A DNA stretch of 6,623 nt from Alphaproteobacteria bacterium (GTDB lineage: Bacteria; Pseudomonadota; Alphaproteobacteria; Reyranellales; Reyranellaceae). Positions 1 to 6,036 of the stretch are shown one piece after another. Within the stretch, counting starts at the first letter, position 1. Every line of letters starts with the position of its first letter. Where the stretch lies: contig JABCYT010000196.1 of the NCBI GenBank assembly GCA_013290035.1, positions 1 to 6,623 on the forward strand, read 5' to 3'. A program made the translations under genes and the position numbers. The notes below the pieces were generated by a model. It worked only from the letters and a program-made list of their open reading frames with translations. It was not told the origin of the DNA and ran no database searches.

Positions 1-783
1 CAGGCCGTGCAGTTGCTTGGGATGCACCCAGCCGCCGTCGGGATCGGTCGCGGGATCCGATCCGCGCGGCGTATAGCGTGCGTCGGCCTCGAGCAGACGG
101 CCGCGCACGGCCGGCCAGTCATGGACCTCGACGTAGCACATATAGAGCGAGTCGCCGTGCTTCTTGGCGAAGCGGCCCATCGCATGCACGTCGTCGGTCA
201 CTTGGCTGAGCTCGATGCGGTCGAGCCGGTTGGGCGGATCGAACAAGGTGAGCGTGCCGATGTAGCCGAAGCGCTCGCTGCCGATCTCGCTGAAGCGCGC
301 GGGATCGAGCCCGAACAGGCCGGCATAGAAGGCGGCCGCCCGGCGCCAGTCGCTCACCAGCGTGTTGGTCGTCTCGTAGAGGCTCGACACGGGCCCGACC
401 CGCGGCCGGTAGGTGGTCTCGGAAATCACCATGGGCAGGCCGAAGGTCGTCTCGGGCGCGAGATAGAGCTGCTCGGCGTCGCGGTCGTAGGGAACACCCA
501 GCCCTTCCCAACGCTTCACCATGCCGTCGAGGTCCGAGGTGCAGTAGCCCGCGGTCATCAGGCCCTCGCCGCGCCTGGCCAGGAAATCTTGCGTCAACCC
601 CGCGCCGTCGGGCTCGCACAGCTCGAACTCGCTCTCGCCCGCAGCCAGGATCGTGCGCCGGGCGCCGAGATGGCGACTATGGTCGCGGCGGGCGATCTCC
701 GATCCCAGCAGCAGCCCGAAGCGCTGCGCCGCCTTGGCGGCGTCGTTGACGGCAATCTGCACGCGATCGCATCGGTCGAGCAT
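1..783 (-). CDS. Tandem-domain VOC (glyoxalase/bleomycin-resistance fold) protein, 3' end cut by the window
   Basis: The minus frame from ATG at 783 stays open for 261 codons to base 1, so the C-terminus lies outside. The product has two vicinal-oxygen-chelate-like units, about residues 5-120 and 135 onward. The first opens with DRVQIAV followed by the A-A-x-x-F-G-L-L-L-G pattern of VOC modules. The second opens near LYETTNTLVSDW with AAAFYAGLFGLD. Near the edge, GGWVHPKQLHG (about 250-260) resembles the HPK loop of methylmalonyl-CoA epimerase/glyoxalase relatives. The usual metal-binding His of the first strand is Arg7 in unit 1 and Ser/Leu in unit 2, so a normal metal site cannot be assumed. 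The start was chosen because the VOC strand begins within six residues of it. It lies 14 nt after the gshA stop with no strong Shine-Dalgarno, suggesting co-transcription with gshA. Substrate unknown; a dioxygenase- or lyase-type role is possible. Confidence 0.82.
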   Translation of the reverse strand, partial: MLDRCDRVQIAVNDAAKAAQRFGLLLGSEIARRDHSRHLGARRTILAAGESEFELCEPDGAGLTQDFLARRGEGLMTAGYCTSDLDGMVKRWEGLGVPYDRDAEQLYLAPETTFGLPMVISETTYRPRVGPVSSLYETTNTLVSDWRRAAAFYAGLFGLDPARFSEIGSERFGYIGTLTLFDPPNRLDRIELSQVTDDVHAMGRFAKKHGDSLYMCYVEVHDWPAVRGRLLEADARYTPRGSDPATDPDGGWVHPKQLHGL

Positions 784-797
784 GGCCCGACGATACC

Positions 798-2162
798 TCA
801 GTAGGCGTAGTCGCGGAACAGCGACGCGAAGGAGCCCTTCCACTCGCCCTGCCACTTGGCCAGGAGTTCGTCGGCGGGCGCCAGGCCCGACGCCACCGCG
901 CGATCGAGCGGCGCCAGGTAGACCGTCTCGTCGTTGCCGTGGGCATCGAGCCGCTTGCGCGCGCGCAAGCCAGCATGCGCGATCTCGACCACCGCGCGCG
1001 CCCATTCGGTGAGGCTGCGCCCGCGAAAGATCGTCGACAGCCCGGTCTTCGGCGTCTCGGCGCGCAGAAAGTCGTGATCGGCGACCGTCCAGTCTTTCAC
1101 CAAGTCCCAGGCCGCATCGAGCGCGGTCCGGTCGTAGAGCAGGCCAACCCACAAGGCAGGCAGCGCATTCAGCGCCGGCAATGGCCCTGAATCGGCGCCG
1201 CGCATCTCGAGGTAGCGCTTCAGCCGCACTTCGGGGAACGCCGTCGTGATGTGGTCGGCCCAGTCGTTCAGCGTCGGCAGCTCGCCCGGTCGCGCCGGCA
1301 GCTTGCCCTTAAGGAAATCCTTGAAGCTCTGGCCCGAGGCATCGATGTACTTGCCGTCGCGATAGACGAAGTACATCGGCACGTCGAGCATGTAGTCGGC
1401 ATAGCGCTCGAAGCCGAATCCGTCCTCGAAGACGAAGGGCAGCATGCCGCAACGGTCGGGATCGGTGTCGGTCCAGATGTGGCTGCGGTAGCTCTTGTAG
1501 CCCACCGCCTTGCCTTCCTTGAAGGGCGAGTTGGCGAACAGCGCGGTGGCCAGAGGCTGCAGCGCCAGCGAAACACGGAACTTCTTCACCATGTCGGCTT
1601 CGGACTCGAAGTCGAGGTTGGTCTGCACGGTACAGGTGCGCAGCATCATGTCGAGGCCGAGCTTGCCCTTCTTGGGCATGTACTCGCGCATGATCTTGTA
1701 GCGCCCCTTGGGCATCCAGTGCATGTCCTCGCGCGTCCATTGCGGCGCGAAGCCCAGGCCGATGAAGCCCGCGCCGATCTCGCCCGCGACCTGTTTCACC
1801 TCGTCGAGATGCTGGGCGTTCTCCGCCGCCGTCTCGTGCAGGGTCTCGAGCGGCGCGCCCGAGAGCTCGAACTGGCCACCCGGCTCGAGCGTGATGCTGG
1901 CGTTGTTGCGCTGGAGCGCGATCGGATTGTTGCCCTCGACGACCGGCTCCCAGCCGAAGCGGGTCATGCCTTCCAGCATGGCGCGGATGCCGTCCGGCCC
2001 GTCATAGGCCAGGGGCTTCAGCGTCGCCGTATGGAAGCCGAACTTCTCGTGCTCGGTGCCCATGCGCCATGCGGCGGGCGGCTTGCTGCCGGCAGCAAAG
2101 TACTCGATCAGCTGCCGCCGATTCTCGATCGGCGTGCCGCCGCCCGACGGTGGTGCGGACAT
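798..2162 (-). CDS. gshA: Glutamate-cysteine ligase, plant/alphaproteobacterial type
   Basis: ATP-dependent ligation of L-glutamate to L-cysteine, the first and committed step of cytosolic glutathione synthesis. The 454-residue length fits the bacterial members of the plant-type GCS2 family. Visible family blocks are GTEHEKF (35-41), [15 protein letters not shown] (90-104), [13 protein letters not shown] (173-185), [14 protein letters not shown] (226-239), [16 protein letters not shown] (309-324) and a C-terminal KWQGEW (436-441). Only two cysteines are present (177 and 238). At the positions of the plant CC2 regulatory disulfide there are alanines (275 and 290). The ATG at 2162 is preceded by GAGGGAG about 10 nt upstream, a weakly spaced ribosome site, and the N-terminus has the expected short lead before the family homology. 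It sits 152 bp downstream of rsmE and 14 nt before the VOC gene. Identification is secure. Confidence 0.97.
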   Translation of the reverse strand: MSAPPSGGGTPIENRRQLIEYFAAGSKPPAAWRMGTEHEKFGFHTATLKPLAYDGPDGIRAMLEGMTRFGWEPVVEGNNPIALQRNNASITLEPGGQFELSGAPLETLHETAAENAQHLDEVKQVAGEIGAGFIGLGFAPQWTREDMHWMPKGRYKIMREYMPKKGKLGLDMMLRTCTVQTNLDFESEADMVKKFRVSLALQPLATALFANSPFKEGKAVGYKSYRSHIWTDTDPDRCGMLPFVFEDGFGFERYADYMLDVPMYFVYRDGKYIDASGQSFKDFLKGKLPARPGELPTLNDWADHITTAFPEVRLKRYLEMRGADSGPLPALNALPALWVGLLYDRTALDAAWDLVKDWTVADHDFLRAETPKTGLSTIFRGRSLTEWARAVVEIAHAGLRARKRLDAHGNDETVYLAPLDRAVASGLAPADELLAKWQGEWKGSFASLFRDYAY

Positions 2163-2193
2163 ACGACCTAGACTCCCTCGGTCGCCCCGCAGC

Positions 2194-2256
2194 TCATGAG
2201 GCTGGGAGCGGCGCGGTCACATGAGCAATTCTCACGCGAGCACGCGGCTGGTTCAT
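2194..2256 (-). CDS. Possible 20-codon upstream ORF in the gshA leader
   Basis: On the minus strand, ATG at 2256 opens a frame encoding MNQPRARVRIAHVTAPLPAS and ends with TGA at 2194-2196, 31 nt before the gshA start. GGGGAG lies 9 nt upstream of this ATG and could act as a ribosome site, although its GGGG is part of the right arm of the 2268-2290 hairpin. I do not recognise the peptide. It has neither a run of one amino acid typical of attenuators nor a transmembrane segment. A chance frame in high-GC DNA is a serious alternative. Confidence 0.2.
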   Translation of the reverse strand: MNQPRARVRIAHVTAPLPAS

Positions 2257-2267
2257 GGTGTTCGACT

Positions 2268-2290
2268 CCCCGTCTCCCACACCGACGGGG
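2268..2290 (-). repeat. Perfect 7-bp inverted repeat (hairpin) in the gshA leader
   Basis: CCCCGTC at 2268-2274 and GACGGGG at 2284-2290 are exact reverse complements around a 9-nt loop. In minus-strand RNA the right arm would cover the GGGG of a candidate ribosome site for the 20-codon frame starting at 2256. No U-tract follows on either strand, which argues against an intrinsic terminator. A role in leader structure is inferred only. Confidence 0.4.
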
Positions 2291-2314
2291 GCGAACGCAA
2301 GCGCTCTGACAGGG

Positions 2315-3103
2315 TCAGACCGGAGCCCTGGATGTGCGGTAATCGGCGGCCAGACGCGGGGTCGGCCGCCGCCAGTCACCGACCAGCGCCTGCCAGCAGG
2401 CAAGCGCTGCAAGGGCCGCGGTATCGGCTCGCAGGATGCGCGGTCCGAGGCCCACTGCCGTTACATCCTTTATCCGACGTAGCGCCGCGAGCTCGGCCGG
2501 GGCGAAGCCACCCTCGGGTCCGACCACGATCGCCCAGGGGGCAACGCGGGCGCTCGCGTCGAGGCCGGACAACATTTCGGCGATCGGCGGGCCACCGCCG
2601 GTCTCGTCGCACATCAGCAGCCGCCGGCCCTTGGGCCAGTCGGCGAGCAGGCGAGCGAGGTCCACGGGCGCGCGTACCTCGGGCACGGTGAGGCGCTCCG
2701 TCTGCTCCGCCGCTTCGATCGCATTGGCGCGCAGCCGCTCGACGTTCACGCGCTCGACGTTGGTATGGTGCGTCACTACCGGCTGCAGCGCGCTCGCGCC
2801 GAGCTCGGTCGCCTTTTCGGCGATATAGTCGATGCGGGCCCGCTTGACCGGGGCGAAGCAGAGCCAGACATCGGGCTCCGCTACCTGTTCGCGCGTGCGC
2901 TCGCCGAGCCGCGCCACGGCCGCCTTCTTGCCGTGGCTCTCGAGCGCGGCGCGCCATTCGCCGTCGCGGCCGTTGAACACAAGGAGCGGCGCACCGTCGG
3001 GCCGGCGCATGACGTGGCGCAGGTAGTGGATCTGCGCCTCGTTCAGCGGGGCTTCGCTGCCGGCTGCAAGGTCCGATTCGACGAAGAGACGCGACACGCT
3101 CAT
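2315..3103 (-). CDS. rsmE: 16S rRNA (uracil(1498)-N3)-methyltransferase RsmE
   Basis: SAM-dependent N3-methylation of U1498 in 16S rRNA by a SPOUT-fold enzyme acting on the assembled 30S subunit. The 262 residues comprise an N-terminal PUA-like RNA-binding region (about 1-70, with HYLRHVMRRPDG at 27-37) and the knotted methyltransferase domain. Diagnostic blocks are EKATELG (96-102), EAAEQTER (130-137), VVGPEGGF (193-200) and LGPRILRADTAA (219-230), the last two forming the SAM-binding knot. About 17 residues extend past the usual end after ALVGDW, a basic tail of no known role. The ATG at 3103 gives the normal S-R-L-F start of the family; no clear Shine-Dalgarno is seen, so the leader may be very short. 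It diverges from ubiA and is upstream of gshA. Confidence 0.96.
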   Translation of the reverse strand: MSVSRLFVESDLAAGSEAPLNEAQIHYLRHVMRRPDGAPLLVFNGRDGEWRAALESHGKKAAVARLGERTREQVAEPDVWLCFAPVKRARIDYIAEKATELGASALQPVVTHHTNVERVNVERLRANAIEAAEQTERLTVPEVRAPVDLARLLADWPKGRRLLMCDETGGGPPIAEMLSGLDASARVAPWAIVVGPEGGFAPAELAALRRIKDVTAVGLGPRILRADTAALAALACWQALVGDWRRPTPRLAADYRTSRAPV

Positions 3104-3149
3104 GGAGTTCGGCTTGGATCATTGAGGCCCATGGCTGCATGATGACGCC
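3104..3149. promoter_or_regulatory. 46-bp divergent intergenic region of rsmE and ubiA
   Basis: The rsmE and ubiA start codons face away from each other across 46 bp, so the promoters of the two operons must overlap here or extend into the opposing coding sequences. I see no convincing -35/-10 pair and no strong ribosome-binding site for either gene. The presence of regulatory signals is inferred from gene orientation only. Confidence 0.45.
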
Positions 3150-4076
3150 ATGACCGCCGACAGGACAACCGGCTTCACCGACATCGACCAGCAGCATTGG
3201 TCCTTGCGCTACCTGCCGCCCTGGGCGCGGCCCTACGGCCGGCTGGCGCGCTGGGACCGGCCGATCGGCATCTGGCTGCTGATGCTGCCCTGCTGGTGGT
3301 CGCTGGCGCTCGGTGCGGCCCCGGAATGGGGCCGTCTGGCGGGCTGGATGGCGCTGTTCGCGCTGGGGGCGCTCGCCATGCGCGGGGCGGGCTGCACCTG
3401 GAACGACATCGTCGACCGCAAGGTCGATGCCAGGGTCGAGCGCACGCGCGGGCGGCCTCTGCCGTCGGGCGAAGTGACCCTGCGCAATGCCCTGATCTGG
3501 ATGGTGCTGCAGTCGCTCGTCGGTGTGGCGATCCTGTTCAAGTTCAACAAGTTCGCCGGCGGGGTGGCGCTCGCTTCGCTGATCCTGGTCGCGATCTATC
3601 CGACGATGAAGCGCCTGACGTCGTGGCCGCAGGTCGTGCTGGGCCTCGCCTTCAACTGGGGCGCCCTGGTCGGCTACGCCGCGGTGACCGGCGCGCTGTC
3701 GTGGGCGACGCTGGCGCTCTATGCCGGCGGCGTCGCTTGGACGATGATCTACGACACGATCTACGCCATGCAGGACCAGCGCGACGATGCCGTGATCGGC
3801 GTGGGCTCCACCGCCCAACGCTTTGCCGCGGCGCCGCGGCGCTGGCTCACGTTGTTCGCGGTGCTGGCGCTGGCGGCCTGGGCGCTGGCCGGCCAGCTCG
3901 CGTCTCTCGGGCCCTATTATTTCGCGATCCTGCTCGCGATCGCGCTCCACTTCGGGTGGCAGATCGCCTTCCTGAAACCGCACGACCAGGTCGACTGCCT
4001 CGCGAAGTTCAAGGCCAATGCCTGGATCGGCGTGCTGCTGACCACAGCCGTCATCGCCGGCCACCTGCCCTCCTAG
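3150..4076 (+). CDS. ubiA: 4-hydroxybenzoate polyprenyltransferase UbiA
   Basis: Inner-membrane prenyltransferase that attaches the polyprenyl tail to 4-hydroxybenzoate in ubiquinone synthesis. The 308-residue product is rich in hydrophobic helices (roughly nine, from about residue 41 to 306). Two Asp-rich Mg-diphosphate motifs are present: NDIVDRKVD at 85-93, preceded by RGAGCTWND, and DTIYAMQDQRDD at 202-213. TRGRPLPSG (99-107), the loop typical of UbiA, follows the first motif. A hydrophilic lead of about 30 residues before RLARWDRPIGIWLL is slightly longer than in E. coli UbiA but normal for alphaproteobacteria. The ATG at 3150 lacks a clear Shine-Dalgarno. The stop is 3 nt before the methyltransferase start, implying translational coupling. 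Family assignment is firm; 4-hydroxybenzoate as substrate rests on motif similarity and on the context. Confidence 0.96.
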   Translation: MTADRTTGFTDIDQQHWSLRYLPPWARPYGRLARWDRPIGIWLLMLPCWWSLALGAAPEWGRLAGWMALFALGALAMRGAGCTWNDIVDRKVDARVERTRGRPLPSGEVTLRNALIWMVLQSLVGVAILFKFNKFAGGVALASLILVAIYPTMKRLTSWPQVVLGLAFNWGALVGYAAVTGALSWATLALYAGGVAWTMIYDTIYAMQDQRDDAVIGVGSTAQRFAAAPRRWLTLFAVLALAAWALAGQLASLGPYYFAILLAIALHFGWQIAFLKPHDQVDCLAKFKANAWIGVLLTTAVIAGHLPS

Positions 4077-4079
4077 CGC

Positions 4080-4751
4080 ATGTCGCGCCTGCCCGCCGAC
4101 CCCGAAGGCTTCATCCGCGCCAACACCGCGCTCGAGGCGCCGGCGATGGTGCCGGAGTTCAAGCTTTGGCTGGCCAGCGAATACGTGCCGATCTGGCAGG
4201 CGACCGAGGCGTGGCTGGAGGAACAGAACGTCGATCCGCCCTATTGGGCCTTCTGCTGGCCGGGCGGCCAGGCCATCGCGCGCTATCTCCTGGACAACCC
4301 GACCTTGGTCGAAGGCCGGCGCGTGATCGATTTTGCCGCCGGCTCCGGCGTCTCCGCCATGGCGGCGGCCCGTGCGGGTGCCGCGTCGGTGCTGGCCAAC
4401 GACACCGACGCCCTCTCGCTGGTCGCCGCCCGTCTCAACGCCCGGGCCAATGACCTTGCTTTCGACGTCAGCATGGACGACTGGCTTGCCGGTCCGGACG
4501 GCGCGCCCGATGCCGATATCGTCATTGCCGGCGACGTCTGTTACGAGCGCGACATGTCGACACGCGCGCTCGCCTGGCTGCGCGGCCACGCCCGTCTCGG
4601 CCGGCTGGTGCTGCTGGGCGATCCCGGCCGCAACTACTTCAGCGCCCACGGCCTCGAAGAGCGCGCGCGCTACGAGATCCCGACCTCGCTGCAGCTGGAG
4701 AACCGAGGTATGCGCGAAACGGTGGTATGGCGGGTGCTGCCTCATCCGTAG
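4080..4751 (+). CDS. METTL20-like (ETF-beta lysine methyltransferase family) class I SAM methyltransferase
   Basis: A 223-residue seven-beta-strand methyltransferase. The SAM-binding motif I is VIDFAAGSG (82-90), the acidic end of strand 2 is ND (107-108), and DIVIAGDVCY (146-155) carries the D-x-x-Y post-II motif of the METTL/MTF16 protein-lysine methyltransferases. DPPYWAFCWPGGQAIARYLL (52-71) before motif I is the substrate-side signature shared with METTL20/ETFBKMT. A METTL20 homologue of Agrobacterium tumefaciens has been reported to methylate ETF-beta and ribosomal protein L7/L12, so the same targets are likely here, though this is inference. The ATG at 4080 follows the ubiA stop by 3 nt without a Shine-Dalgarno of its own, so translation is probably coupled. 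Some annotations call such proteins nicotinamide N-methyltransferase-like, which the motifs do not favour. Confidence 0.85.
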   Translation: MSRLPADPEGFIRANTALEAPAMVPEFKLWLASEYVPIWQATEAWLEEQNVDPPYWAFCWPGGQAIARYLLDNPTLVEGRRVIDFAAGSGVSAMAAARAGAASVLANDTDALSLVAARLNARANDLAFDVSMDDWLAGPDGAPDADIVIAGDVCYERDMSTRALAWLRGHARLGRLVLLGDPGRNYFSAHGLEERARYEIPTSLQLENRGMRETVVWRVLPHP

Positions 4752-4759
4752 GCAGGCGC

Positions 4760-4765
4760 TACAAT
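4760..4765 (+). promoter_or_regulatory. Weak candidate -10 element upstream of the YkgJ-like gene
   Basis: TACAAT at 4760-4765 lies in a short stretch (about 4757-4802) that is clearly richer in A/T than the rest of the window and follows the methyltransferase stop. No good TTGACA-like hexamer sits 16-18 nt upstream, so this is a weak call. If used, the message would carry a leader of about 40 nt before the ATG at 4811 and would separate the YkgJ-like gene and creA from ubiA control. Confidence 0.22.
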
Positions 4766-4810
4766 TCCTTCACTGTTCTTTCATTTGGGATTCGGGTAAA
4801 CGGCCGCTAC

Positions 4811-5551
4811 ATGCCAAAGGCAACCATCAAGCCCGCCGACTTCGCCACGCTTTACGAAGGCTTCAACGCGCCGGTGTCGCGTTTCGACTGCGGCCGCAAG
4901 TGCGCGCCGCTGAACGGTGGCGAGCCGGTGTGCTGCTCGACCCAGAATGCCGTGCCGGTGGTCCACAAGGTCGAGTACGACCTGCTCAAGACCCGCACCG
5001 ACCTGTGGTCGAAGTTCAAGCCCTACGACTATGCCACCAGGCAGATCGTGGCCGAGCTCACCAGCGACTGCATGGCCATCCACTGCAAGGGCGCGCGCCA
5101 TTGCGAGCGCGACAACCGCACCATCGCCTGCCGCGGCTTCCCGTTCTATCCCTACCTGACGCGCGAGCGGCAGTTCGTCGGCATCGGCACCTACTGGGTG
5201 TTCGAGGACCGCTGCTGGATGATGTCGAACCTCGAGATCGTCGACCGCGCCTTCGTCGAGCAGTTCATCGCCACCTACGAGGCGCTGTTCGTGAAGGACA
5301 AGAGCGAGTTCACGACCTACGTCGATTTCTCCGCCTCGGCGCGGCGCGTCTATTCGCGCTGGAAGCGCGAGATCCCGCTGCTCGGCCGCAAAGGCGAACT
5401 CTTGATCGTCGAGCCTTCGACCGGTGCGATCCGTCCCGGCCGCAAGAAGGACTTCCCCAAGGTCGCGCCTTTCTCCTCGGAAAAGGAGTATCGTGCGGCC
5501 GTCAAGGAAGCCGGTGGCGAAGTCCCCAAGCAAGGACTGCGCGCCACCTGA
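4811..5551 (+). CDS. Cysteine-rich YkgJ-like (putative zinc- or iron-binding) protein
   Basis: A 246-residue soluble protein with nine cysteines, all in residues 27-135. They lie in three blocks: FDCGRKCAPLNGGEPVCC (C27, C31, C41, C42), DCMAIHCKGARHC...ACRGFPF (C87, C92, C98, C107) and EDRCWMM (C135). The adjacent CC pair followed by a V-x-x-V-E segment, and the later C-R-G-F-P block, resemble the YkgJ/UPF0153 family, proposed to bind Zn or Fe-S. The first spacing (C-x3-C-x9-CC) is wider than the usual C-x2/3-C-x2/3-CC form. The basic C-terminal third (about 190-246) has no motif I know. I chose ATG 4811; an in-frame ATG at 4727 would add 28 residues of poor quality and overlap the preceding gene by 25 nt. 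Neither start has a clear Shine-Dalgarno. Function unknown. Confidence 0.8.
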   Translation: MPKATIKPADFATLYEGFNAPVSRFDCGRKCAPLNGGEPVCCSTQNAVPVVHKVEYDLLKTRTDLWSKFKPYDYATRQIVAELTSDCMAIHCKGARHCERDNRTIACRGFPFYPYLTRERQFVGIGTYWVFEDRCWMMSNLEIVDRAFVEQFIATYEALFVKDKSEFTTYVDFSASARRVYSRWKREIPLLGRKGELLIVEPSTGAIRPGRKKDFPKVAPFSSEKEYRAAVKEAGGEVPKQGLRAT

Positions 5552-5565
5552 GCTCCTCGCGTTCC

Positions 5566-5572
5566 AAGGGAG
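5566..5572 (+). promoter_or_regulatory. Shine-Dalgarno site of creA
   Basis: AAGGGAG ends 6 nt before the ATG at 5579. It is the clearest ribosome-binding site in the window and fixes the creA start, which also gives a complete signal peptide. Confidence 0.75.
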
Positions 5573-5578
5573 CCATTC

Positions 5579-6034
5579 ATGCGCCGCTCTGTCCTGACCT
5601 TGCTGCTGTCATTGGTCGCCCTGCCGGCGATGGCCGAAGACATCGGCTCGGTCGGCTATCGCTTCAAGTGGCTGGGTCCCAACGACAAGATCGTCGTCGA
5701 GGCGTTCGACGATCCCGACGTGCCGGGCGTTACCTGCTACATGTCGCACGCGCGCACCGGCGGCATAAAGGGCGCCATCGGGCTGGCCGAGGATCCGGGC
5801 GAGGCCTCGATCGCCTGCCGCCAGGTGGGACCGATCGACGAGGCCAAGCTCGCGACCCTGAAAAGCCCGCACGAAGTGTTCAGCGAACGCGCCTCGCTGA
5901 TTTTCAAGACAACCCAGGTGACACGGTTCTTGGACACCAAGCGCCGCGCCCTGATCTATCTCGTCTACACCGACCGCATCATCGAAGGCAGTCCGCGCAA
6001 TTCGATCAGCGTCGTGCCGCTCGCGGTCAGATAG
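5579..6034 (+). CDS. creA: CreA family exported protein
   Basis: A 151-residue member of the CreA family, conserved in Proteobacteria and of unclear function; in E. coli the gene neighbours the creBCD regulatory genes, which are not seen here. A signal peptide is evident: MRR, a hydrophobic core at residues 5-14 and the cleavage context ALPAMA|ED after Ala19, so the mature protein is probably periplasmic. Family blocks are IGSVGYRFKWLGPNDKI (22-38), VEAFDDPDVPGVTCY (40-54), TGGIKGAIGLAED (60-72) and EGSPRNSISVVP near the C-terminus. Cys53 and Cys80 sit in both conserved blocks and could form a disulfide. A strong Shine-Dalgarno precedes the ATG. It begins 27 nt after the YkgJ-like gene, consistent with one transcript, and its stop lies 2 nt from the stop of the converging oxygenase-like gene. 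Confidence 0.95.
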   Translation: MRRSVLTLLLSLVALPAMAEDIGSVGYRFKWLGPNDKIVVEAFDDPDVPGVTCYMSHARTGGIKGAIGLAEDPGEASIACRQVGPIDEAKLATLKSPHEVFSERASLIFKTTQVTRFLDTKRRALIYLVYTDRIIEGSPRNSISVVPLAVR

Positions 6035-6036
6035 CC

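Larger units (their letters stand above)
2163..2314 (-). promoter_or_regulatory. Spacer between rsmE and gshA, likely gshA leader region
   Basis: This 152-bp gap separates two co-oriented minus-strand genes. It contains several short inverted repeats: TGAG/CTCA at 2222-2234, CGCG/CGCG at 2235-2246 and CCCCGTC/GACGGGG at 2268-2290. It also contains a possible 20-codon reading frame. No run of T follows the hairpins on the minus strand, so a rho-independent terminator after rsmE is not supported. I could not identify a convincing sigma70-type promoter. A gshA leader or promoter here is an inference from the spacing, which is large compared with the other gaps in the window. Confidence 0.35.

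Noticed and set aside
1251..2171. A 306-codon plus-strand open frame opposite gshA
   Set aside because: Exact antisense of a clearly conserved enzyme, with low-complexity composition typical of antisense GC-rich frames. The same applies to the 265-codon plus frame at 7-804 opposite the VOC gene.
2203..2283. tRNA-like stretch on the plus strand: TGGGAGC near 2203 facing TCTCCCA at 2273-2279, with a T-loop-like GTTCGACTCC between
   Set aside because: The T-stem has a mismatch, the acceptor pairs only six of seven positions, no D-arm or seven-base anticodon loop forms at the right places, and a CCA end is not encoded. At most a relic; more likely chance.
2268..2290. The 7-bp hairpin read as an intrinsic terminator for rsmE
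   Set aside because: No T-rich tract follows the stem on the minus strand, where rsmE transcription would end; the next bases are AGTCG.
3197..4453. A 418-codon plus-strand open frame overlapping ubiA and the methyltransferase
   Set aside because: It is a shifted-frame reading of both genes, dominated by A, R and G, and it crosses a genuine gene boundary.
2376..4745. A 789-codon open frame on the minus strand spanning most of rsmE, all of ubiA and most of the methyltransferase
   Set aside because: It is rich in R, G, A, H and Q with no domain, and it covers three well-identified genes, as antisense or shifted-frame reading. High GC suppresses stop codons, so this is a shadow.
4781..5533. 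A 250-codon minus-strand open frame opposite the YkgJ-like gene
   Set aside because: The plus-strand product has conserved cysteine blocks, while the antisense product has no motif and has antisense-type composition.
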